NCBI GenBank assembly: GCA_000708835.1
Contig: DF236960.1
Span: forward strand, 25,807-89,806
Direction: 5' to 3'
DNA length: 64,000 nucleotides
DNA from: Klebsormidium nitens
Taxonomy: Eukaryota > Streptophyta > Klebsormidiophyceae > Klebsormidiales > Klebsormidiaceae
The notes below the pieces were generated by a model that was given only the letters and a program-made list of their open reading frames with translations, was not told the DNA's origin and did no database searches. How positions within the stretch are numbered: position 1 is the stretch's first letter; each line of letters opens with the position of its first letter. Positions 47,901 through 56,700 of this stretch are shown here, one piece after another. The position numbers were made by a program, and so were the translations under genes.

Positions 47901-50900
47901 TCATAGCCAAGGCTCCCAGTGGGACACATTAACCTTTAAAACCAAGATTAAATAAGGTGTTCTATATATTCTCCTTTTAAAAGAGACCCAATCCCCGACT
48001 TCCTTGCAGGTCCCCAGCCCCCTCGGGTCCCTCTGATGTCTTCCCTCGACCACTCCCGCGCCTCCGAGTCCCCCGGCCAAGGCTCCCGGTGGGCCGCCTT
48101 GATCGTATACAGCAACCCGACCGCTCGGCGCATTCTGTCGGCGCAGCTCCACCAGTGGGGAATGCGGGCGACAGCTGTCAGCAGCGCGGTCGAAGCGGTG
48201 GATCTGATCCGCGAGGGCACGCACCAGTTCAACATCGCGTTGCTGGACCATCGACTACAAGGTGGGTGGTTTTGGCTTTCTCACCCTTGACTTGTGTCGC
48301 ATGTGTAACGAGTCCGGCGAATGTTTGGCTGGCCCGTCTGGCAATATGTCGCCTAGTCTCCTTGCTCGATTCCGATTTCAAGGGATCTGATTCGCGAGGG
48401 GGCGCACCAGTTCAGCATCGCGTTGCTGGACCATCGATTGCAAGGCGCGTCGTCCACGGCGCAGGACCCGTCTAGTGGAAAAAGGATTTCTCGGAAGTTC
48501 GGCTAGCCCCCGAAAGATTGTCGCCGCAAAGAGTTTCTAGACCTAGTTCGTGGTGGATCCAATCGAGAGGAAGCAGCACTTTGCGCTAGATTCGGTTGTA
48601 AGGGGGGACGCATCAATCGATGATGGAATACAGGCCGCAACCGAGGGAGGCTGTCTTTGCCAATTGTGAAGTGGCTACCACAGCGTCAAACCATTTGTGC
48701 AATGTGCAACACGTCGCCGCTGGTCGTCCTGACGTCTTTTGACGTCACTCGATTATCCACCTCCGACTGAACGAACCTAGGTGCTAATCAGCCGAGGTTT
48801 GCTTGTACCAGGTACAATTGGGCTTGCGTGCGCCCAGTTGATTCAAGGAGACCAGCGCGCTTCGCACCTACTGCTGGTCCTGCCGACGTCGTTTGACGTC
48901 ATCCACTCTACTCACCCTTTTCGACTGAGTTAACCCGGAAGTTAACCAGCTGAGGTTTGCTTGTACCAGGTACGAACGGGCTGGCGTGCGCCCAGTTGAT
49001 CCAGAGGGAGCAGCGCGCCTCGCACCTGCCGCTCGTCCTGCTGACGTCGATCGGGAGGCGGCCGACGTCAGAGAGCATGGGCATGACCGCGACGGACACT
49101 CACTTTGTGGCGTGCATCAGCAAGCCGGTGAAAGCGCAGCAGCTGCGTGACGTCATCGTCAAAGTGTGCGGAGCAAAGGGAAACGGGGTGGGTATCTGAA
49201 CTTCTTCTTTCCCATATCTCTGTTTTTTCGCCGGCTGTTGCACCCTTGTGTCTGCCCTTTCTTACAACGTCCGAGGGCCGGAGCGAAGCAAACAACTTCC
49301 GATAATGTTGAAGTGTGTGAAGCCAAGATCTGGAAGTAAGAAGCTCCTTCAGAGCGAAGTACTGTCTGCCAACCAAACAAGGAAGCAGAATCAGGTTCCG
49401 GGCGTCAGTTTTTAAAGGCTTCCCCTTTTGTCTTCGATTCCGCGAACGGCAGACGCTGTGCCACGACACGCGCTTCCCAAGCATTTTTCTAAAAGCATGT
49501 CCGCTAATACTTCTGGTGGGAACTCGAAAGTGACCTGAACGCTGAATCAATACCAAAAGCAGAGAACTCTCTCGAGTTAGGTGTTAGTTGGAGAGCACTG
49601 CAAGCCACAATTCTTTGAGGATCAAGCATTGATTGCTTTTTGATTTGCTCGGCTAGGCGAGCGGCAAGCTGGGCCATGTTACACGATCACCCAGCATGTC
49701 TGCAAAGACGTACCCGCTAAAGCACTGGTGGCCAAAGATCTATAAGCTAATGAAGCCCAACCCAGAAAAGTTTCCACTCTTAAGCACAACTGAAGCCGAA
49801 TCTTTTTGAAGATCAAGCTCTAAAAGCGTGTCATTCTTCTTCCCCCAGGCGAGCGGCAAGCTGGGCCACGTAACGCGCACGTCCAGCATGTCGGCAAAGA
49901 CGTACCCTCTGAAACAAATGCTGGCGGGCTGTCAATAACTAGACACCTGATAGACCCTTAAACTGGGAAACTTCAACGAAAGTCAACCACTTGTTTAAGA
50001 ACAACTGAAACCAGATTTTGGAATGTCAGGTTCTAAACTTAACTCTACTTTCCGCCAGGCGAGCGGGAAGCTGGGCCACGTAACGCGCACGCCCAGCATG
50101 TCTGCAAAGACGTACCCGCTAAAGCACTGATGGCCAATGATCTATAAGCTAGTGAAGCCCAACCCAGAAAGGTTTCCGCGCTTAAGCACAACTGAAGCCG
50201 ATTTTTTTGGAAATTCAAGCTCAAAAAGCCTGTCATTTTTCTTTCCCCAGGCGAGCGGCAAACTGGGCCATATAACGCGCACGCCCAGCATGTCTGCGAA
50301 AACGTACCCACTGAAACTACTGGTAGCGGAGGACAATTCGGTGAACGTGAAGGTCGTGCTGAGGCTGCTCAGCCGGTTAGGGTACACGGCGGATGTCGCG
50401 ACAAACGGGAAGGAGGCGCTCGAGATGGCGCAGCGCACAGCGTAAGACAATCAGAACTCTGAAACTCCTTCGAGACATGGGAGCTCGAGGTTGGAAGTCT
50501 CGTAAACCTTCTTACCGCTGCCAATCCGATGTTTCGCCTTTCTTAATTCCGTGCTAGAGGCTTTGGATGAGAACCTGCTCAAAACTAAGACCCTAGGTCC
50601 TGCCTGGTGTTGCTCTTCAGGTCGATATGACTTTTTCTACCCGCTTTGACGCAAGTACGACGCCATCCATGACGTCCGCTGTCGGACGTGGACGGCTTTT
50701 AGTCCACTTTGAGCGAAGCGCCGAAACGAAACTTCTATCCACATTCCAAAACGCATTGATGTCCTGACATGAGTCGATCTGACGACTATAAACTGGTGCT
50801 GACGCAGGTATGACGTCATCCTGTGCGACGTCCACATGCCGGAGATGGACGGCTTGGAGGCCGCGGCGCGCATCAAGCAGACGTGCCGGCCGGCACCCAC

Positions 50901-51371
50901 GATCGTGGCGGTAACGGCCGCGGCGTTGCAGGAGGAGCGGCAACAATGCCTTAATGCGGGCATGGACTTGTGAGCACCCATCGCAGTCTTTGTTCATATC
51001 TTATTCTCGGGAAGACGTGTTTAAATATTGGTTCGAAGTTGCAAGAAGCGGGCTTTGCGGGCGGATTGTCTATATTGACCGCGAGCGTTGAGCACGAAGC
51101 TTTGATCCACTTTTTTTGGTTCGGCTTCCTTCGACACCAGAGACGTCGTACGTTCTCACTGATTGTTAATGTTCCTTCGCAGTTCTTCGTCAGGCTAGAT
51201 TCCAACTGATTGCCAATCCGGATGAAAAGTCCTGGTCGGAGGGACACTTTTACTGATGGTATAAATGTGGTCAGGTACATATCGAAACCAATTCAGGCGG
51301 AGGCATTGGCGAAGGCGTTGGTCACAGGGTGGGAGATCCAACACAAACAGTCGAAGGCAGTTGCGCAGTGA
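35908..51371 (+). CDS. Membrane-anchored PAS/hybrid histidine kinase with two receiver domains
   Basis: Exons: 35908-36540, 38355-38549, 38950-39053, 39669-39720, 40402-40475, 40933-41031, 41696-41817, 42418-42564, 42974-43107, 43496-43649, 44284-44434, 45084-45275, 45947-46054, 46708-46920, 48010-48261, 48970-49187, 50251-50441, 50818-50969, 51275-51371 (TGA). Phases agree: 1,095 aa (an in-frame ATG at 35821 adds 29). In order: an N-terminal membrane helix ([15 protein letters not shown]), three PAS-like domains (exons 1-2, 3-7, 7-10), a coiled segment, HisKA with MSHEIRT (phospho-His at 43635), HATPase boxes [12 protein letters not shown] (N), DTGIGIP (G1), FRPFSQLDD (F) and GTGLGLA (G2). 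The first receiver has LLDHRL, a Thr and the ISKP Lys, but lacks the acidic pair (VYSN), so it is probably a pseudo-receiver. The second is complete ([25 protein letters not shown]). It should relay phosphate to an HPt partner; the ligand is unknown. The exon list is well supported by phase. Confidence 0.9.
41900..41966 (+). repeat. Donor-side echo of histidine-kinase exon 7
   Basis: GGAAGGAGTTCCAACAGATTG, then GATCGTTTTCAAGCGCCAG plus GTGAG, repeats the exon end at 41762-41823, about 146 bp away, with matching downstream intron (GGCGGGATA against CGCGGGATA). Confidence 0.9.
42275..42352 (+). repeat. Acceptor-side echo of histidine-kinase exon 8
   Basis: After GTATAG the copy reads as a diverged version of exon 8's start (GTCCTTGCGGAnnGAAnGG, then TTCATCAGCAAAGCC). 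It lies about 138 bp upstream of the real exon at 42418. Confidence 0.85.
43705..43846 (+). repeat. Two donor-side echoes of the H-box exon (exon 10)
   Basis: ACATGAGCCACGAGATCC at 43707 and AACATGAGCCACGAGACTCGG at 43818 repeat the exon end that encodes the phospho-His motif MSHEIRT. Only about 25-30 bases are retained in each. They fall 78 and about 189 bp after the original. Confidence 0.8.
44034..44216 (+). repeat. Two acceptor-side echoes of histidine-kinase exon 11
   Basis: 44134-44216 repeats about 80 bases of the exon start (CCATTGAACGCCGT, then GGACACGAAATTGGACGAGG) exactly 150 bp upstream of it, with TTTCCAG retained. A shorter copy after CTTCCAG starts at 44034. The intron lead-ins (TTGCTGACGTGG, CTTCCGCTGACG) are repeated too. 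Confidence 0.92.
44672..44955 (+). repeat. Echo of exon 11's end followed by echo of exon 12's start
   Basis: 44672-44707 repeats TGGACTACTCCAAGATTGA with its donor-like GTGGGTA. 44897-44955 repeats the exon 12 start (GCAGGCA, then ACATTAGAGCAATCCAAC, then GGCGCACGCTC). Both lie in the same intron, in gene order, so a whole exon 11-intron-exon 12 segment may have been copied and decayed. Confidence 0.8.
45385..45458 (+). repeat. Donor-side echo of histidine-kinase exon 12
   Basis: CCCGACGTCCCTGAGTTGGT, then GGCGACATGAAGCGAGTC and CTCCTCAGCA, repeats the exon end with a GTAAGCA donor about 180 bp after the real one. A short internal deletion destroys the frame. Confidence 0.9.
46572..46645 (+). 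repeat. Acceptor-side echo of histidine-kinase exon 14
   Basis: GGTATCGGTCTCCCGCAAAA, then GCGGCTCTTCTCACAGTTTG and ACGACGC, is a diverged copy of the exon start at 46708, about 137 bp upstream. It encodes a damaged GIGIPP to FSQLDDAK segment. Confidence 0.85.
47113..47935 (+). repeat. Five acceptor-side echoes of histidine-kinase exon 15
   Basis: Copies begin near 47113, 47310, 47473, 47658 and 47838; the real exon starts at 48010. Each keeps CCAGCCCCCTCnGGT-like sequence, then GACCACTC, then CCAAGGCTCnCnGTGG. Spacings are roughly 193, 163, 187, 179 and 171 bp. Several keep AG acceptors (GCAG, CCAG). With the exon this makes a six-member array, the longest in this gene. Confidence 0.9.
48383..48450 (+). 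repeat. Donor-side echo of histidine-kinase exon 15
   Basis: GATCTGATTCGCGAGGG, then GCACCAGTTCAGCATCGCG and TTGCTGGACCATCGA, repeats the exon end about 180 bp downstream. The donor has decayed (GGCGCG instead of GGTGGG). Confidence 0.9.
48700..48905 (+). repeat. Two acceptor-side echoes of histidine-kinase exon 16
   Basis: 48812-48905 follows TTGTACCAG and repeats the exon start (GTACAATTGGGCTTGCGTGC, then GCCCAGTTGATTCA and GACGTCG) 158 bp upstream of the exon. 48700-48750 keeps a shorter, more decayed piece (CGCTGGTCGTCCTGACGTC). Confidence 0.88.
49656..50138 (+). repeat. Three acceptor-side echoes of histidine-kinase exon 17
   Basis: Copies start at about 49656, 49848 and 50059; the real exon starts at 50251. 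All carry GGCGAGCGGnAAGCTGGGCC, then CCAGCATGTC and AAGACGTACCC, and two or three keep a CCAG acceptor. Spacings are about 192, 211 and 192 bp. After ~75 bases each copy ends, sometimes with CTGATGGCC-like decay before the receiver's first strand. Confidence 0.92.
50648..50705 (+). repeat. Acceptor-side echo of histidine-kinase exon 18
   Basis: TGACGCAAGTACGACGCCATC, then CGGACGTGGACGGCTT, is a decayed copy of the receiver exon at 50818 (phospho-acceptor region), about 170 bp upstream. Confidence 0.75.
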
Positions 51372-53749
51372 CGTAAGCAGAGGTACAATCGAACCCGCAC
51401 GCAGTACTCACGTTCAGTTGACAGTTGCGCGCTAGTCAAATATGAGTAGCCTGACCTTTTGAGTTGCTGGCTCTGACAGAAGTAATTTGCAAGTTCAGCC
51501 GCATGTCTGGCGCTACTGAATCCCAATAAACGAATGATGTTAATCTGGAGCAAGTTGACTTGTTCGGATTTGGCCGTGCATCTTCATGTAGGTCGCGAGC
51601 CGCCGAGCCATGCGGCGCTAGATCCGACTTAGCTTCATTCACGTGTAATCATTTGTAGAAAACCCTGAGGAGTATTGAACAACATCCTCTGTTTGAGTCA
51701 AAAGTACTTAGTAGGATCCTCAGCTAGCCTCTAGTAAACATGAGTTGCAGATTGAGTCTTGCAGGGCCCTCTGCGTGACGAAGCTTGACACTTTGGGTTG
51801 TGGGTCAAGATAAGTTTCTAAAGGTTCCACATGCAAGCGCATGTCACATCCTTTGCCTTCAAGGTCCTTATTTAAGCGGACCACGTAAAGTCTAGTACGT
51901 AGCGCAATTCTGCGGATGGGAGGTACGCTTGACATGTCCCTAGCTTTCAATGCAAAACCTGAGTAGTATACAAGGTACAGATTAGCTACACCCCACCACG
52001 CCTATAGTGGATCGTAAATCCCGGTGCCAGCGTATGGCCCCCTCACTTGCATAAACTTCACCGAAACGCTACAACGTTATGAGTCGCATCTCGTTTTGAA
52101 CCCGGAACAAGTGACTGTCGAACGACTTGATCCGGCGTGACAATAAGCCTAGTAGCCTGCTGACCAGCTGCGGCCTATAGCCTGCGGCCTATAGGCGTGC
52201 AAGTTCATTGCGGCGCCGCCCACGTTGACGTGATCGGACAGCTAGCCTAGCTACGTTCAGTAAAATCCAGAGATCCGACTTGCATATGGAAGCAATGGCA
52301 TTAACGTGCGATCATAAGTGACAACGTAGCCTCAGTATCATAGTATGCAAGTTGAAGCCCTATATATGGTGAGTCCGATCCGGATCTAAACTATAGATGC
52401 ATGGACGGTCCGCGCTACGTACCATGAGCTCGTCATTGGCGCCCCCTGTGCTCGTCACACCGGACTCGTCATTCATTCATTGACTCACAGTGAATCATTC
52501 ATTGAATAGGTCTATAGCTCTGCAGCTAGTTAGCTTTAGCACAGTATATCGTCGGTGCACCGGACACCCAACTGTCGATTGGATCTGGACCGGACGTACT
52601 GACAAACATTTTTCAGGTCGCGATCTATTCAACTTTTCTAGCTAAACACTTATAGGCGGCTATTGGTTCACGAATCGAAAGTTCCTAAGTCACCTAGTAA
52701 TCATCAAATCACTGAGTAATACATGAATATATTCGTCATTGAATCAGCTCATGCATCCAGTTCTGTAATTAGCCATGGCAATCATTGATCCGGTTGTAAA
52801 TTTGCAAGGTTCAAATGTCAATATATCGTGGGTTTAAGTTACGTGTTACTTTAAGTACCAATCATCACTCCGGACGTACGGTTCGACGTGACTAGCTCTC
52901 TTGCGAGCCTGGGCCGTCATGTATGCAAAAGGTTAAGCGCGGTGTGACTTATACTGCGTCGGATTGAAAATTAAGTGTGACGTATACTGCTTGCTCGAAT
53001 TAGTGCATGGTCAACAACTGTACTACTCTGATCCATATGCGATTGAAAATGATGTCGTACGTAGCTAGCTCCGAGCATAATTGCATGCCGCATGGCCGGT
53101 CCGTCGATCCGACGCAATTGATTGCCAGTTGTATATCGGAGAGTTTCCAAGTCCGGTCGCCCAATGATCCTCCAATTGCCAGGACAATCACTCAGGCGAA
53201 CATCACGCCACTGAGCCTGCAAGAAATACCTTGTTGCGTGTTCGATAACGAACTACAAAGAACGCTTGATCATTTCAAAATTGTACGGGGTCCACAAACA
53301 TGCTTTGCACTACACCGGGCAGCTTTTGAAATCATGAGCATACTTCTTTCCAACTCGGTGTAAATGCCTCACTGAGTGATGACCCGAGCCCGTCCTGCGC
53401 TGCGCTACCACATGTCTTTGAAAGGAATCATGACGTCGCTACCGTCCCAACATGACTATTTACCGTCGTAGTATAACGAATGATGCCGCTAACTGTCACT
53501 GCTCTAGCCGCTCATTTTGACCAAGTCTCCCGTTACCGTTGACTTTGACGCCGCTAGCTGAAAATGCAGGGCTTTCTCTACAACAAGGCAACACCTGACA
53601 CATACCGCCCATTGTACAAGTTATCATGTACGACACCTCGAAAAATAGCAATGCAGCTAAGCTTTTCTCAAACGTAATCAAAACAGCAATGCAGCTACTG
53701 TGAGCATTTCTTAAACGACAGAGTAAGTTGACCACAATCTCAAGATCGC
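51372..53749. other. Intergenic spacer between convergent genes
   Basis: AT-rich, with many short palindromes (CTAGCTAG, GATCCGGATC, TATATA). It is bounded by two convergent stop codons. I see no coding exon, no inverted terminal repeats and no RNA gene. It is similar in style to 15300-15960. Confidence 0.45.
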
Positions 53750-56700
53750 TTAGGGGGACGCCTCGCTAAAGTTGTGTCCCCAGGTCGACCAGCTCGGAAG
53801 TTGGCATCCCGCCACGCTTGACGGGTCGTAAACCGTTGCCGTAACCTCTTCCAACGCGCGCGCCTGCGGCGCCTCACTCCCTTCGCCCACCGCAGGGGCG
53901 CTCGTATCCAGCTGCCAATCCATGCCCTGGGCCCCGTTGTGACCCCGCGAGTGAGGCGGCGCCGCCGCCTCTAGTTGGTCCACATCCAAAGGTCCCCACC
54001 CCTCCCCCCTAAACCGGCCCTTGAAAACCCCCCCGCCATCGCTCCTCTCTACCGGTTCCCCGTCCCACGAAGCGCCTCTCAAAGGGTCTCTTCCATCCCC
54101 AACCTCGAGCCCAATCTCCGCGCCGAACTGCCCGCCGACGTGCGGCTCACGTTGCGCCACGTGGCGCGTCCCTTGCGCGATGCTAGCGCCTCCGGGGGAG
54201 CAGTCCGAGTAGCTCCTGCTATGGTGGGGCTCGGCCGGGGAGCCCTTTCTCAACACGTTGCCCTCGGTACCAGGACCGGGGGGGTGGTCCCCGGTCAAAG
54301 TCGACAGAAAATGGACCGCAGCTTTCATTTGGAGGTGCGCCCGGTGCAACTGGCGCAGATCCTCCGGGCTCATTTCGCTCGGTTGATCCACCCCGGCCTT
54401 TTCCAGCTGAAGCGCTTGCGCCTCCAGGAGCACATTCAAGTGCTCCGTTACGAGCGTCGTCAACTTGGCCGTCGCATAGTCGCTCGAGTTCCCACCCCCA
54501 CGTGGCGGCGACGGGTTCCCGCCACGTGGCATCTTAGCGTCACCTTTCTCCGCCCGGTTGTGTCCCCCCGCACCAAGCCCGGGACTCAGTCGCGCGCTAT
54601 TATAGGACTCGAAGGCGCGCCCTCCAGGGCTTTGAGCAAAGCCCGGGGAAGCAAACCCCTGCCCCAATGAGAACTGATTCCCGCCGGCAAACCCGAATTT
54701 GGACTTGGCGCCAGGGGTGTGAACAGACTCCTCGGTCTCTCGACCCCAGGCTATGTGCCCCCGCAAATCGCGCCCGTACATCTCGCGCATTGCTTCCAGG
54801 GTCTCAGCAAGCGGGCGCTGGATCTCCGGTCCCGCGCCGACGTGAGCATCCGCCCCCTCGAAAGATTCCGCCCCTTTGAAAGATTCTGTCCGGTTGGCCC
54901 CCTTCGGCGAGCGGAACCGCTTCTCGTCGCCGCTTCCACCCCCCCACGACTGGGGTTTCCGTTTCCTGGCCTCCCCTGAGATCGTCAGGTCCGAGAGGTT
55001 GAACGCACCAAGACCCGGAAACGGTGACTCTTCGACAGAGGACGCAACGCATGGCAGGTCTATAGAAGCGTACCGCCGCAACGAGGGAGCGATGTGTGCT
55101 CGGGGGGCTGGAACCGAGGTTCGCCGAAAGAGGGGGGGCGCGAATAACCCGGATCGTCCTAGGGGGACAGTTTCGATGGGATCCGAAAAGGCGGTCTGGT
55201 GCTCCGACGGATTCGGAGATATCCCGCGAGAGTGCGACGGGAGCCCGCCACACCGAGCCGCCTGCCCCCCCGAAAAGTCGAGCTGAAACGCGCCGAGGAT
55301 CCCGCCAACCGGGCCCTCCTGACCAAGCCCGGCCAACCCCGGCGACTCTGAGAAGCTCGCTAGCGGGTTGTTTGAGAGCTCCTCCGTGGTCAAAGGCCCC
55401 CCTCTCATTCGGGAGACTCCCCCGGCACGTGTTTCCCGCCCCGCAGTCCCGTGTTTCTGCGACAGGGCCACCCACTCCTTGACCCAGTCAAAGGTGGAAC
55501 CCTCCGGGCGCTCGGCGCTGCCCCTATTTGCGCCGGAACCGCCCATTTCGTCCCCAGCGCTCAGGCTTTCTTCAAAGGAAGACGCGTTTTGCGAACCGGC
55601 TGTTGCAGAAGACCTCGGAGAGTTTTCGGAGGCGGTCTTGGGGGGGGACTTGGGCCCGAGTTGGCGCCCCCCTAGGCGGGGCAGCGGATCCAGCGGGAAC
55701 CTCTTCGAGGGGAGGGTGACGTCAGCAGCCAGAAACGCGGGAACGGGCGAAGCGCTCGTCCCTTGCTGCGCCAGCCCGGCGGACTCCACCCCCCGGGGCG
55801 AGATGACGTCAGCCCCCAGGTTAGCGCCCAGGTTACTTGAACGGTCACCGCCCAAACTCCCGTAGCTGTCAACGCGCTTTTCACCTAACCCACGTAGGAT
55901 TGTGGTTGAACCCGGTAGAAGACGCCTCGAGGGCCGTTCCCCGGCAAGAGTGCCCGGTTTGTGACCCCCCTCGGAGGTGGTCGGAGATGTTCCGTCCGTC
56001 GGTTCGGAAGAGCCGCCACGGAATTCCGGCGCGATGGAGACGATCCGCTCGCCGTCGATCTCCAGACCGTACTGACGGAGGAGGGACGCGGCGGGGGGGG
56101 AAGCGTCACGCTGCGAAAGGGGGCGGAAGTATTAGTTACATATACAACACGGCGACCGATGCCCCGTGAGCTCACCTCTTCAGTCGCTCGTAAACGAAAC
56201 GTGGCTCAAATCTGCAGTGACCAGAAGTCAACGACTGTGTTCCGCCTGTTTTCCTCAAGAAGAAGCCGAGAGAGCAAGCAATTGGAGGAAAAATGGATGA
56301 TGCACTTTGGGAAGGATGGAAGCCGGCGAGAATGGCTGAAGTTTCGAGACCGACGATGGTTTCTTTCGATTGCACCACAGTCGTACGTCGAGAAGTTGGA
56401 GGGGTGACGCTCAAAATTCAATGGGAAACTTCAGATGAAGCCTCAACTCTTGAAAGACGTTGGAAAAGGCCCGGCTGTCGAGAAAGTGCGGGAAGAGGAT
56501 GAGTAGAAGAGGGGTCGTCGATGCCAGATCTGAAACTCATCACAGGCTGACTGATTTGCGGATCTCTAGAACCACCTTGCAACCGTCCATCGTACCTAAT
56601 GAAAGCCGACTTCTATTCCTCTCCTTCTGATGAAAGCACAGATGAGAAAGGATTGACGCACGGATTGACTGGTCTGCTAAGCACGAAGTTCTTGAATGAA

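Noticed and set aside
47113-48100. Regularly spaced direct repeats resembling a CRISPR array
   Set aside because: Units are ~165-190 bp, diverge gradually, match the adjacent exon's start and lie in a eukaryotic intron. There are no short identical repeats with unique spacers and no cas gene.
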